From Puccinia triticina (taxonomy: Eukaryota; Basidiomycota; Pucciniomycetes; Pucciniales; Pucciniaceae), in contig NC_070575.1 of NCBI RefSeq assembly GCF_026914185.1, positions 2,625,001-2,689,000 on the forward strand: a DNA stretch of 64,000 nt, given 5' to 3'. The stretch's first letter is position 1. Every line of letters starts with the position of its first letter. Position numbers and translations under genes: made by a program. Shown in pieces: positions 21,235 through 33,382 of this stretch. Under the pieces are notes generated by a model. The model did no database searches. It was given only the letters and a program-made list of their open reading frames with translations, and was not told the origin of the DNA.

Positions 21235-24200
21235 ATGGTTGTCCAACAACAATTTTCCAAAGAAAGCACGACCATGGACAAATCGACGATAGAAGCACTG
21301 ACCAAGAAGCTCCATGACTTCGGCCTACTCGAGAAGCAGGCCCTGGATACTGCCAGGAACGTGCCACTCGCCACCCAGTTCATCAGCTTCATCGAGCCCA
21401 CAGTTGACACAGCCGCCCCGCCGATCGACAAGTCGAAAGCTAGCTTGCTGCTCAGATGGTCGACCGCCGTAGTGTCCAAGCTGAAGGAAAAATCGCCAGA
21501 GAGGAAACAGATCGGTGCCCGGCACATTTTGAATGGGAATCTGGCTGCCCCTGCTCAAGTCGATGGTACGTTCAATTTTACCGTATACTTGTGGTGTTCT
21601 CGGCTCTAATCCTGGGTCTACACTCTTACAGCTGCACTCGAATTCTTATCTGTTGGAGATGGACCCGTCGATGAAGAGGTCTTCAAACAGGAGTGTGGCG
21701 TAGGTCAGCTCTCCAATAAATAATGAAAAATCAGATCTATTCAGTATAAGCTCATGTATGAATGCCTGTTGCAAACTTCTTGATAAACGCGATCCAGGCG
21801 TGTCGATGAGCAAGGACGAAGTAAAATCGATCGTATTAGAATATGTGAAGAATTCGGAGAAGGCGCAAGAATCGAAATGGGCGTCGCTAGGAAAGACGAC
21901 GGGCGAATTGAAGAAGCTTAATATCCTGAAATGGTGCAATCCGATCGACCTCAAGAGCTCAGTCGACGAGAGTTTTCTGGAGCTCTTTGGGCCAAAAGAT
22001 TCCCAGCCGACTTCCACGTCTGCTTCCAAGCCAACAACAGCCACAAACTCAAAAGCCAAGAAGAATCCAGGCTCAGATTCGAAGCCGGCTGCTGCTCTCT
22101 CCGCATCCAAAGATTCACCCTCCTCTTCCGAGCCTAGTATCTTTGAAGTCGGGATGCTGAGCCAACTGTATCCGCCCGGAGGGAACCCTCAAAAAGATCC
22201 TACACTCATTCAGGAACATCTCAAGGCTACCGGTGGCAAGGTTGTCACTCGTTTCCCGCCAGAACCTAATGGTAAGCTTCCCGTAATTGATAATCGCCTC
22301 CAGTTTTCATCCACTAACCCAATCTGTTTCTAGGATTCCTTCATATCGGACGTAAGAAAACTTATCCTCAACCTCGAAATGTGCCTTGGGGCAAAATAAC
22401 GCCAATCAGCTCATTCTGTTGAATGTTCATGTCCCCTCGTTTCAATTTTTTTTGTAGACTCCAAGGCGATAGCAATCAACTTTGGCTATGCGGCCCACCA
22501 TGGCGGAAAGTGCATATTGAGATACGACGACACAAACCCCGAGGCAGAGGAACAGATTTACATCGACTCGATCCTCGATATCATCCGCTGGCTCGGCTTC
22601 GAGCCCGCCGAAATCACCTACTCTTCGGATTACTTCGGCAAACTCTATGAGCTGGCCGAGCAGCTCATCCTGATTGATAAAGCTTATGTCTGTTTTTGCA
22701 CCGGTTTGTCAATTTTTTCCCGACATTTTTTTTTTTCTTTTTCGAATTCTCTTTTCCTAATCATATCGTCTTCGCCAGGCGCCGAGATCAAAGCCAACAG
22801 AGGGGGTGAAGAAAGAGGCCCCCGAAAAGCCTGCGCCCATCGCACCTTACCGGTCGAGACCTCTTTGTCAGAGTTTCGGAAGATGAGGGACGGCCACTAT
22901 CGACCAAACGAAATCATCTTGCGGATGAAACAGGACCTAGAGGATGGTAATCCACAGATGTGGGACCTCGTCGCTTATCGCGTCCTTAATGCCTCCCACC
23001 ACCGGACTCGAGACCAATGGAAAATTTACCCCACTTACGATTTCACACATTGTCTGGTTGATAGTTTTGAGAATATCTCGTCAGTTCTCATGCTCAATAT
23101 GACTATTGGACCTACGGCTTATAAACGTTGATTCATTCTCTTCTTTCGCTTGACAGCCACTCACTCTGTACCACTGAGTTTATCCAGTCGCGTGTTAGTT
23201 ACGAATGGCTGTGTCATGCACTGAATGTATACACGCCGCGACAAACGGAATACGGACGGTTGAATTTAGAAGGCACGGTGATGTCAAAGCGGAAGATCAT
23301 GAAGTTAGTGAACGAGGGGCACGTAGAAGGCTGGGACGACCCGCGTCTGTATACGTTGATAGCGTTGCGACGGCGAGGGGTGCCGCCGGAGGCGATCCTC
23401 AAGTTCGTCAATTCTCTGGGAGTGGCGACGGCGGTTAGCAACATCGCCATCCACCGCTTCGAGCAGACCGTCCGCCAACATCTCGAGCTCAGCACCCCGC
23501 GCTTGATGATGGTCTTGAAGCCGATCAAGGTCACGATCGAGAACCTGCCTGACGATCATCTCGAGTTCATCGACCGACCCGTCCACCCCAAAGTGCCCGA
23601 AATGGGCAGCGTCCGTGTCCCGTTCACCAAGGTGATTTACATCGAGAGGGACGACTTCAGTCGAGTGGATTCCGAGGACTTCTTCCGCTTGACCCCTTCA
23701 CGCTCAGTCGGACTCTTCCAAGTTCCCTACCCTATCAAATGCAAGTCATGGACCACCGATCCAAGCTCTGGGGACGTGACTGAGCTGGTATGCACATACG
23801 AGAACGACCGGCCGGTGACCAAGGCCAACAAGCCCAAGGCGTACATCCATTGGATCGCCCATTCAGAAAGCCTCCATAGCCCGGTCAAGGTCCACGAAAC
23901 ACGGATCTATAAAACCTTGTTCAAGTCCACCAACCCGGCTAGTCTGGATGACTTTCTGACGGATGTGGACCCGAATAGCTTGGAGATCGTCCATGGATCC
24001 TTGCTCGAGACCGGTTTCTGGTCCGTCTGTGAACGCTCAATCCAGGCCGCTCTCCTCAAAAGCCCGGCCAAGAAATCAGCCTCTGCCGAGATCCCGCAGC
24101 CGACCTCGGATTTGAGTGCCGTCGGGCTCGAAAACGTCCGGTTCCAGGGAATGAGGACGGCGTACTTCACCCTCGATAAATCATCCTCCTTGCAGCCTGT

Positions 24201-24327
24201 CTCGGCAACCCCCGTCTCTGACTCTCAGGATCAACCGCACTTGTTTGATCATCATGGGCCTCAGAATCGTTTGGTCCTTAATTGGATCGTCTCATTGAAA
24301 GAAGATTCCGGCAAAAAAACCGGCTAG
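21235..24327 (+). CDS. Glutaminyl-tRNA synthetase (cytosolic)
   Basis: Charges tRNA-Gln with glutamine. Seven exons (21235-21565, 21632-21703, 21798-22271, 22334-22351, 22458-22703, 22779-23079, 23157-24327) give 870 codons, in phase throughout, close to other fungal GlnRS. The N-terminal appended domain (residues about 1-230) has the [12 protein letters not shown] segment, then a Ser/Ala/Lys-rich linker. The class I catalytic core begins [17 protein letters not shown], with the HIGH signature encoded by an 18-nt exon; YDDTNPEAE follows. [11 protein letters not shown] is the KMSKS-type loop, preceded by GRLNLEGT. The C-terminal anticodon-binding beta-barrels follow ([11 protein letters not shown] region). 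Gln rather than Glu specificity is inferred from the eukaryotic GlnRS-type [14 protein letters not shown] block. The start is the first ATG; another in-frame ATG lies 13 codons later. Confidence 0.93.
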
Positions 24328-24468
24328 GTTTTGATTAACTTTTGCCAAAGTATTTTGTCGATGCACACACATTTATACATTCTTCTTTGGCGCATATTTT
24401 TTGTCTTCCTACTTGAGGGTTCTTCACTATCGCAGCTTGCATGTTTTCTTTCAGCTCCTTGAATGATG

Positions 24469-24853
24469 TCAAACTTGAAGAGTGACTTGCAAACGTGCCA
24501 GGAACTTCTTGCCTTTAAGTATTTGGATCCTAGATAACTTCAGCGGATAGGCGCGGTAGAGCTTCTGCACATCCTGACAGCTAAACTCGAACTTGACCAT
24601 GAGTCTCTCCATGCACCGAGCAAGCGCTTGAGACCTTTGTTGAGCTTGAGCAATCACTGCCAATACCCATGTTCACTATGTATACGAAACAAGCAAGATC
24701 GGCCTCTGGGCAATTCTTAGAACTATCTGCAGGCACATCAAACAAATACTCACTTGGACCAATTTGTACTTGCAGGAAGCTACGGCTAACTCTCATGCCT
24801 TTCTGAAGTACATGTTTCAGCCAACTTCTTACCATTGGCATTCCCTCAAACAT
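24469..24853 (-). other. Two overlapping minus-strand frames, unrecognised
   Basis: A frame from the ATG at 24853 (MFEGMPMVRSWLK...) contains a protein-like stretch QIGPSEYLFDVPADS and CPEADLACFVYIV; a second frame to 24469 contains ARCMERLMVKFEFSC and KLSRIQILKGKKFLARLQ. Both look coding rather than random and may be two exons or a frameshifted remnant of one gene, perhaps from a transposon. No family is recognised. Confidence 0.3.
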
Positions 24854-25070
24854 ACCTCAAGTGATGTAAGTTAATAGGTATACATGTTAGTCAACTTATC
24901 TCGCAAGTCTCACCAAAGACATAGTACAAATCAAAGTGCTCAAGACAGAAAGCTGCCACTATTTCAAATTCATTTGACCATAAGAAGTGCCTGTCTCTTG
25001 CCTATTGGCCCATTAATTCACATTGTCTCCCTCAGTTCCACTTTTAAGCTAATCTTTTTGTCCATTCACA

Positions 25071-27095
25071 ATGCAGATTTCCTTGAGGTATCTTATTATA
25101 CTTTCTGCGTGCTGTTTACAAGCAAGTCATCAATCCTTCTTGAAAAAGATTTTCAAGCAAAATGCTGCACAATCAGTCACTGATCAGCATGTGGAAAATC
25201 CCAATCAAATTGAAAAAGCAAAAGGTTTGCTGTCTTTTTGTCTTTTCCTTAATCCAAATAAGCTAACTTTCCTCATATGCTTCTCATCTACTCTGACCCA
25301 AATAAACAGGTGTAATGATGGAAATCCCGTCAGCAAATTACCGTAGAATCACAAGATATAGCTTACTGGGTGATGATAAACTTCAACATGCTCCTTCCAC
25401 AGACTACTTGCAAGATATTTCAAATTGGATAGACAACCAAGCTGTTGAGAATTATGTGGCAACTGTGCCACAGTTGAGGGAGCCAGTTCCTGGAACATTA
25501 AAATCTTGTGAGCTCCAAACTTATTTCCATAAATTAAAGGTTACAACAACTGAATTATTTGCTTTTATATTTTTTTTCTCTGGTAGATTTAAATCTTTTA
25601 GGCTCTGAAAATCAAAGACAAGGTATGCCTGATCTTAAATTGGTGCATTCTACACAAAACACTGGGCTGATTTTGAGTGACAAACAGCTCAAGCAAATTC
25701 TCATTTGGAAGACTTCATAGATATGAAAAAGGATCTTCACAACATCCACATCTCTATGAAAAACAATCTTCACAACATCCACAATCTTCAAGTTAACACA
25801 GTTACCAAATCTGAACGCAAACTGATCAATAAAATCAGCAATATCTTAGAAGACATCCATAACGAAATTTCAAAACACATGGAAGAAAATTTGCTGTTTA
25901 ACACCATGAGCAAAGACAAAACACTTACCCAGACAATTCCTTCAAATTTCCCTGAAAAATTGAAGGATAATATTTTCCAACAGATGCAAGTCCTGTTACA
26001 AGACCTTGCAGAACATTTGGATTACAAGCTTGGAGAAAAACCTGCCTACAAACCTTCCAACTTGAACTGCAAGCTTCAAAGGATTTTCTTCCAAACAGTC
26101 AATTTGGTGTATCAGCATGAGCTGATCACTCTGCCTCAGCTAAAATCACTATTTGAAGAATCAGGTGCTTTGAGAGTTGCATACCAAAATATTTTTCAGT
26201 CATTCTCTATTCAATATGGAAATTCCAAAGATTTCAAGAACATATTGGACAGTTGGTACTCATCACATTTCAGGGATATATTTTCAGGTAAGTCAAAGCT
26301 AATTGCATTTACTACTACGTGCTCCTAACTTCTTTGTAACAATATTCCTTGTTTTTGGTTGTACTTTCAACAGCTATTGGGCCTCAACCAAGCTACATAG
26401 AGCTCTTGAAATTGGCTCTTCAATACCACCCTGATTTCTATGAAACAGGTTCAATGAAAGAGGTGGTTTCTAAAAGGATTTACCTTTTTGAGCATCTCAT
26501 GCATGGTAGTGGTGAAGATTTTCTGTCCCTCAAAAAATCTCAAAGTTATGGTGCATTTGTTGAGGTATTCAAAAGAATACAGCTTATATACATTGATGAA
26601 GGTGAAGGAACAATTTTTGGATCAAATTTCATCTTTCAGCTTTTGGAATTTACCAAGAAGAATGATCCAAAACATTGGGTTTCAAAACTATATGAGGGAA
26701 ACAAGTTCTTTAAGGCCATGTTTGATTGCATGTCTGTGAAGAATAAGACTCTTGCAAAACTTGAAAACATTGAAGACTATTTAAAGAATTACTTTCCTCA
26801 AATTATCAGCAGTGATCCCAACCCTTATTTGATTTATCAGATTGAGAAGCATGTAGAGCCCCATGAAGAACATGGAGTGGAAACATCAACATACATTACC
26901 CATAAGGAAGAACTTACATTGATATCAAAATACATAGATAATACCATTGATGAGTATGAAAAGAATATCAGCAACATTTTCAAAAATCAATCTCAAGAGA
27001 TTGATTCTGTTTTTTACTCTCATGAAGTAGATAAAAAGCATGAATCCTTGAAGTCATTAGTTGGTCTAAAATATGGAGAATCCAAAACCTTATAA
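25071..27095 (+). CDS. Secreted protein of unknown function
   Basis: Five exons (25071-25224, 25310-25507, about 25587-25622, 25688-26287, 26374-27095) join in phase to 569 codons. The N-terminus MQISLRYLIILSACCLQASH is a classical signal peptide (n-region with Arg, hydrophobic core, cleavage near ASH/Q), so the product should enter the secretory pathway. The mature chain is Lys/Asn/Ile-rich and mostly helical in appearance, with few cysteines and no domain I recognise. The gene is markedly AT-rich compared with its neighbours. In a plant-pathogenic rust such proteins are effector candidates, but that role is inference only. The donor of exon 2 (GTGAGC) was chosen because it alone keeps the phase. 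Confidence 0.7.
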
Positions 27096-28017
27096 CAATA
27101 TTTTCTCCTAAACTGATCAAGAATTGCAAGTGAATTATTTTGATAATCATGATAAAGACACTCATTTTTTGTTATTGCTTCATTAATGGAAACCCAAATA
27201 TTTCATTTTTATGTTTCAGTTTGATCTGGTTCCAGATAATGCTCAGTTCCCTTTGGTTCTTCTATCAAATTTCTCCCTGGTCTACATATCCAAAAAAGCT
27301 TTGTTTGTTCCTTTGATAAAAATTTAAATGTTCTGATATTGAATAGAAATCTTGAAATGGATGAACATATTGGTAAGATTCACCATAGAAATCTGTCTGG
27401 GATTGTGTTATGAGCCGTAGTATAGGCTCTCATATTTGCATAGCTTACATGATGTATGTACATGTCATGGACCGCACTCTCAAGGTTTGAGAGGCTGGAG
27501 ATCCAGACTGTCTTCCTCATCCTGCAATCTTGGGTTTGAGTCCCAAAGTGCACAACCTTTCTTTTCACTTTTTCAATACAAACTCTGTCAACACAAAAGT
27601 TATCCACCTTTTCAGCATGCTCCTTCTGTTGGGTAATGTTGACTATGTAACAGATATCACGAAATCCAAAGCTGGGATAATCCACAACAGAGATACATGA
27701 GACCTTATATCAAGAACTGCAAGGAAACATAGGGGTGTATTCTTGACAAGTCAAAGGCAAAGTTCCTGTTATTATTGACTGATGGGTTGCATCATGATGA
27801 ACGCATAATACACGCAAAACAAACTCAACAACAAAAGTCACACAGTACAAGACACCGAGAATTACTGTTGGTTTTGAGTATAAAAGATACATAGGAATAC
27901 ACATACATGGCCAAATTCTCAGAATCAAGTAGATAAAGAAATGTTGATTTGTCACAAAAACACAAAGGATGGAAGGAGGGAATCCCAAACATTCTTGAAA
28001 TATAGTGGAATGAGTTT
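27096..28017. other. Intergenic region with a tRNA-like repeat
   Basis: AT-rich 3' flank of the secreted gene up to about 27400, then a tRNA-like segment (separate entry), then AT-rich DNA to the hexokinase stop. No gene is supported. Confidence 0.4.
27455..27555 (+). repeat. tRNA-derived SINE-like segment
   Basis: CTTGGGTTTGAGTCCCAA forms a perfect 5-bp T-stem with a 7-nt loop TTTGAGT close to the polymerase III B box. Upstream CCAGACTGTCTTCC... resembles an anticodon arm. The D arm and acceptor stem are not convincing, so this is a tRNA-derived repeat and not a gene. Confidence 0.45.
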
Positions 28018-30236
28018 TCAGATCGAGATGTTCTGAACTCTAGAGAGAAGAGAGAGTTCGTCCTCCTGTTTTTTCGCCTGCAGGGCGCAGAGAGCAGCGC
28101 CGACGCCCGAGCCATCCTTAGCGAGTTCGATTTCGATTTTCCTGTAAACCTGGTCATCGAAGAGGTCTCTGAGGCCGCGCTTGAGGCGGTCGATGAAGTT
28201 TTCGTAGCGTTCGATGAGACTGCCGTCGACGCCGATGGAGATCTTTTGGTCGTTAGCCAGACTGGAGCTCGAGTCGGCCTCGGTCTGCTTGATGACGGTG
28301 GCGATGGCGGCGGCGGAGAGACGGGCGGCACGGGTGGCGACGATCTCGCAGACCCGCTTGATGACGATCCAGTCCGCCGCAGTCCCGATGGCCCGATCGA
28401 CCAGCCCGAACTGGCCCCGGATCACATCCTCGATCTTGCGCAGATGCTCCTCTCGCCCCTTCCCGCTCAGACTCAGAACCCCGCCCCCATCAATCTGGCT
28501 CATCAGGGCCGTGTCAAAGCCGTAGTGCCGGTTCAACTTCTCTGTCGAATAACCCTCAAATAGAACCCCCTCATCAATCATATCCATCAGCACGTTCCGC
28601 GTCAGCTCTCCCAGATACATCCCTGAGACCATCTTCTCGAACGCCTGTTTACGCGGATTGATAGACTCGCGGTCCAGTTTGTTGTCGTACTTTGTCACTG
28701 GCAGGACGTTCCTCTGGTATAGGGGGGAAAAAGATAAATATTTGTTTGAGCTGACCAGTCCAGAAAACAAGCAGAGAGAAACAAGTATAGGCAGAAGAGG
28801 AAAGCCTGGACAAACAGAGTTATCAAACGCTCCCCATTCAGTGTTGATGATCATCTTGTCTGCCTTTTGGAACGTCGGTGATTGGTGACCGGTCAGTTTC
28901 TTGACTGCCGACAGCCGCTCGACGTACGCGGCATTCGTGCCTGTTCCGAAGATGGCCCCAACTAGTGCCGATCCAGATTGGTAAGCCCGTGCCATCAACG
29001 TTCCAGTGCTGTCGCTCGACCGGAAAATACCCAATCAAATCTCGAAACTAAAAAAAAAAAAGAGAAGACGAAACATCGACTCACGTATCATTGACGAGCG
29101 CATTGCAATGCACAGGCACTTTTTTCTTCTCCAATGCGTCTTGTAACAATTTGACGATATCGAAGCCGACCGCGCCGGAAGCTTTGAACCCCTTCACAAT
29201 GTGTTCTCACGTATTAGTTATCAGACAACTAACGGGAGGAAGATGAGCTACCTTGGTCCAGTCCATCAGTTTCCCCTCGGCCAAAGCACTTTGGATGACC
29301 GGGAAGCTGAAGGTGAAGCCGAGATGGAGCTTCTCGTCGTCACTCAATACATGGCCTAGTTGAAGCAAGAAAGCTTTGACACAATCTGCGATGTAATCGA
29401 ATAGTTCTTCTGCGGTACCCTAGAGAGAGAGAGAGACCCCGTGCGACAAATACAGTTAGATTTCCCAACCAAATCTCCTTCACAATGATATGTATGCTGT
29501 TTGGTTTTTGTTTGACTGACCGTTTTGATTTCGTCGGATAAAAGATATTTGTCCGATTTGATCGAGAAGGTCTTGTCCCCGTTCAACCTCACTTCACACA
29601 CTCTCAGGTTAGTGCCGCCAAGATCCAATGCCAAGAACAATCCTTTTTCCTCTCCATTGGGCACGTTCTAAAGATGCGGATAGGGATAAATGAGATATAG
29701 AGCGTGTGGTTGTGTAATAACAGAGTATTCCTGGGTGAGAAATATTTTTTTGAAAAAGGAACCTTACGTGGATGAACGTAGGTAACATGGGCAGGGTAAC
29801 TTGGGATGATTTTTTAGTACTGTTACTCTTGATCGAGCGGGAATTGGGTTGTTGCTGGGTTTGAGCCGCCGATTGATCGTTATTCTCATTTTCTTGTTGC
29901 TGTTGTTGATTTGGTGGATTGCTGGTGGTGGTATTAATGTGGAGAACATGTTCCAAGCCGATCTTGAATTCATTCTGGAACTGGTCGACGATCACTTGCA
30001 GCTTATCCTTATCGACATCGAATTGGTCTAGTATGTACATGCAATGCAGGTTAGCTTGTTTGTTTGGATGCGGTACGACTTGGATTACGTTTAAGCGAGC
30101 ATGATGCAGAAGCTCTAAAAAGAGTTGTGTATGACAAACCTTGTAAGAGTGCGAGTGCCGCCAGTTGTCTTGCGGATAAGCGGTTGCTGGTCTCCGGGTC
30201 GAGTTGGGTCAGATAGGGTGCTTGTTCGGCGGCCAT
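28018..30236 (-). CDS. Hexokinase
   Basis: Phosphorylates glucose and related hexoses with ATP at the first step of glycolysis. Seven exons on the minus strand (approximately 30236-30141, 30028-29770, 29668-29521, 29419-29254, 29191-29086, 28997-28830, 28715-28018). Visible in order: an Ala/Leu-rich start MAAEQAPYLTQ, a non-conserved poly-Gln/Asn insert, then LALDLGGTNLRV (phosphate 1), FTFSFPVIQSALAEGKLMDWTKG (sugar binding, quoted in parts), catalytic Asp in CNALVNDT, IFGTGTNAAY, INTEWGAFD, and near the C-terminus GVDGSLIERYENF and AKDGSGVGAAL (adenosine site). All catalytic motifs are intact. Two donors read GTTTGT instead of GTAAGT. The first ATG in frame is at 30236; an upstream frame lacks an ATG. 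Confidence 0.93.
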
Positions 30237-31302
30237 CGTGAGGTCAAAGTGGCTGTTGATGTTGTTGTCGTTGTTGTTGCTGGATGGTTTTTCCCAATCT
30301 TCGTGGTCAGTGGTGGTCAACAGGCAGCGGGAGGGAGGAATCTCCGAGCAAGGGAAGCGGGCAAAGTATGGCTTATGGGTTTATGTATGTACCCCTCCCG
30401 ATCGCCTTAGGTAAGTGTCCATCCGGGAATCGAGCGGAGCGGACACTTCATCCATCAGCCGATGACCACCATCCGCTGCAGCTGAGCGGAGTCACACCCG
30501 CCGTCGAAAACCACCACCTTCGATTATTCATCCTCTTCAACATCTCCCGCATAGAACCGCTCCAGACGCACCGAAACCTCTCTATGTGCTCAAGTCTCTT
30601 CTCTATATAACCGGCTTCGTGATCCAGCAAGTTTTCCTTCTTCTCTCATCACCTTGTATCCCGAAAAGTGTGTATTCCCTTCCTCCAAACAGCTATTCGT
30701 GGAACGTTATATCTCACATTGTTATCATATCTATATATGTTGCTTTGAGAAACTAGATATGTTTCCAACCAAAACCACACCAAATTCAAAAAAGATGGTA
30801 CCGAAATGAACAACAATCAAGTGAGCACGAGTCCAGCAGCTAGTAACTAACAGCTTGAGCCAACAGAGCCGAAGCCGCTCCACGTTGAAACCATCACCAT
30901 GCATCTTCCAGGTTTCATTGGAAAAAGAGGCATGGATATTTGGATAGATCAAGTTCAATGCATTTTCTCTGGTCGGATCTACCCCGAACAACTCTGGACC
31001 AACATCCTGATCCAAAGCCTCGAAGATACTGCTGAAGCCCTTTTGGTTTCGTCCCGTCAGGAACAGACGATATATTCTGGGAAATCTTCCCACAAACGCT
31101 GATGGATCAAATCGAAAAAGAAGCTTTATCCGTGATATCTTTTTCTCAAATATTCGTATACAAATATATCGACATGAAAAAAACCAAGTTGTTTGGCTAC
31201 CGGGAGGTATGAAAATGGGCGGATGCAGTGTTAAAAAATGTATGAGGTTTCAAGGTGTGGTGCTCGAGCTGTTCAGTAGAAGGAGCCGGATCAGGCCAAG
31301 CA
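30237..31302. other. Intergenic region upstream of hexokinase
   Basis: Contains the presumed hexokinase promoter (30237-30700). A minus-strand frame at about 31093-30731 includes ENALNLIYPNIHASF and looks partly protein-like, but it lacks a recognised domain and a convincing start; it may be a gene relic. Nothing else supported. Confidence 0.3.
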
Positions 31303-31311
31303 GGGCCATCT

Positions 31312-32530
31312 CTAGCTTAACTAAGCCTCTCGAACGGAGGGTCCGGGGGACCCCGCCCGGAGGGCTCTCCGCAGGAGAGGCTTACGCCTAATGTCTGAAG
31401 TCTGGCTGGGAAAGGAAGGATATTCAACCACAAAATCACTAAAAAATTATTTAAAAATCAGCAAAATATGTACAAAAAAACTGAATGGACAGATTTATTG
31501 GCAGTGCTGATGCGCACCCGCACCCAAAATTTTGAGCAAAAAGGTTCAAAACTGATCGAAGGAATCCGTTTTGAGGTCGAAGGAATCCGTGAAGATATCT
31601 CATTGCTCTGACAATCCATCTTCAAATTTTCAGATGGATTTGCACGTTTGAAAATCATCATTTTCTAGATGATTGCAGCTTGCAGGATAAACCAGCACAG
31701 TAACATAAAGGTGAAAATTTGCACACTTCGCTGTTGTGTCATGAGATCACGAACTCCGCCTAGCAGTCCATCAAAATGCTCCCGATCAACATACCCCAGA
31801 AAATTGCAAATTTCAACAACAAGCAGCTGAAGACTTACATCAGAGAAGAATCTTTAAATCAGTACAAACAGGAAAGCAAGCCCCTGCAAGTCGACACGGT
31901 TGTTAATCTTGTTCGTGGTCGAAACACTTTTCTCCTAGCGGCTACTGGATTCGGAAAGTCGAGAATACCAGAAATCACAGATGTCTATGATTCGAACATG
32001 TATGGGGATTGTTGGAGGGCTTTCTTGAGCTTGGATAGGGTGCATGTTTGAGGATAATCGGATTTGGTTACTGCTCAAAGGTGAGCAGGCGCATATAAAG
32101 GACTTGAAACACAGTCGTACTTAACAGGCCAATTGGATCTGCCAGCAGAATCTCTGATGTATTGGCAGTGATCTTCAGAGATTGTGATCTTGCGAATCCA
32201 GGATCCGCCAGGCATGAATGTTTGTGGATCCTTGGTTTATCCTTTTTCGATTTTTGTTATTTTCAAAAAAATGTAGGGGGAGAATGGTTTGGATTGAGGG
32301 GATGAGACCAGTGCCAAATGAAAGCTGAGGTCCAGAAGTATCTTTTGGCTCTGGGGCAGGTCCACAGGACCTGAGGGGGAGGCTGGCTGAGGCTTAATAT
32401 TTTTCCTCCAGCCATTTGTGATTTCTTTCCCAGCCAAAATTTCGACATTACGCGCAAGTCCCTCCCTGCGGGAGGGGCCGCTTCGCGGCCAGCCACAGCG
32501 AGCCTCCCAGGGGGGACTTGTGTTAAGTTA
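31312..32530 (+). mobile_element. Hairpin-ended Mutator-like element, copy 2, carrying a helicase fragment
   Basis: 1219 bp, starting CTAGCTTAACTAAGCCTC and ending GGGGACTTGTGTTAAGTTA. The left terminal hairpin is AAGCCTCTCGAACGG...GGAGAGGCTT (31322-31382); the right is CAAGTCCCTCCC...GGGGGGACTTG (32455-32521), with inner stems. A perfect 9-bp duplication GGGCCATCT flanks it (31303-31311 and 32531-32539). Inside at 31776-32051 lies a fragment of a RecQ-type helicase. No transposase was found, so it must be moved in trans. Confidence 0.82.
31776..32051 (+). pseudogene. RecQ/DEAD-type helicase N-terminal fragment
   Basis: The frame reads QYKQESKPLQVDTVVNLVRGR then NTFLLAATGFGKSRIPEI, that is, a Q-motif-like start and a Walker A (motif I) AATGFGKS of RecQ-like DEAD-box helicases (quoted in parts). 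After PEIT the sequence diverges and no motif II or later motifs follow. It resembles the abundant RecQ-type helicases I know from Puccinia genomes. It is a truncated fragment within the mobile element, presumably captured or left by internal deletion. Confidence 0.65.
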
Positions 32531-32539
32531 GGGCCATCT

Positions 32540-33382
32540 GGCAGCAGACCTCGGGTTTGAGTCTGACGTGCTTTTTGCCTGGCCGCCTGTTTGCCGTTGA
32601 TGACGCGAGGCTTTCTTGAGGAGAGCAGCACAACGGGGTCCGCTTCGGGGATGCGGCCCGGCGACGCTTTTGAAAACATCGACACTTTGTCGCAGCACTG
32701 GAGCGGTCCATGGGGGTACGGTTGCCGGCGCCCTCGCAACGTGTATCCACCGCACGCGCGTAAGGCCGTTTGGTCTTGTCCGGGCTGGCCACGGATGCGT
32801 TTCGGGATCTAGCGCGGCTGCGTCCGACTCGTCCCTCGGGGCAAAAAGATTGAGGGGTCTGAATGGAGGAAGATGGCCGAGCGGCGCGTAGGTTGGGAGG
32901 GAGGCAGTCTGCGGCAACCCGCTAGCCCGGTCTAGCCGGGAGTCTTGGACTGACGGTGGGTCTCCACGGTGAATTGGACGAGTTTTAGGCCAACAACGTC
33001 TAGTCCGGTTTGTAGGATAGGAAATCACCAGTTTGAACTTTGGAGGTGGGGTGATGACGGAATAACACCAACCCGAGCGGAGTTTGATACTGGGTACTCA
33101 GGCCAGATCGTCATCAGTCCAATAATACCACATTTTCCTCTGGAAACGGGAAAGCAACTGACAAGACTCGGCTCTCGCGATGCGTCCTTAAAGAGCAGAC
33201 CGAGGCCGATGTCAGAGTACAAACCCATCCGACCTTTGCGGTAATTTTTTATACCATCAACCTTTTAATACCTATTTCCTGGCTGTCAATACTTCTTCAA
33301 TAATTCTTCATTTCGCTAGACATAAGGCGCATTTTTTTTTCAAATTCAACCCGGCCCGGTGCTAACTTCAACTCACACAAAG
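32540..33382. other. Intergenic, GC-rich then AT-rich
   Basis: GC-rich frames on both strands between 32540 and 33000 show no domain. 33240-33382 is the presumed promoter and leader of the following membrane protein gene. No other feature is supported. Confidence 0.35.

Noticed and set aside
27455..27555. Possible functional tRNA gene
   Set aside because: A good T arm is present, but no acceptor stem pairing or proper D arm could be found.
30731..31093. 120-codon minus-strand frame upstream of hexokinase
   Set aside because: No ATG at a sensible place, no domain, no partner exon; kept only as a note in the intergenic entry.
32528..33028. 166-codon minus-strand frame in GC-rich DNA
   Set aside because: Arg/Pro/Ser-rich low-complexity translation typical of random GC-rich frames; overlaps the end of the hairpin element and has no recognisable motif.
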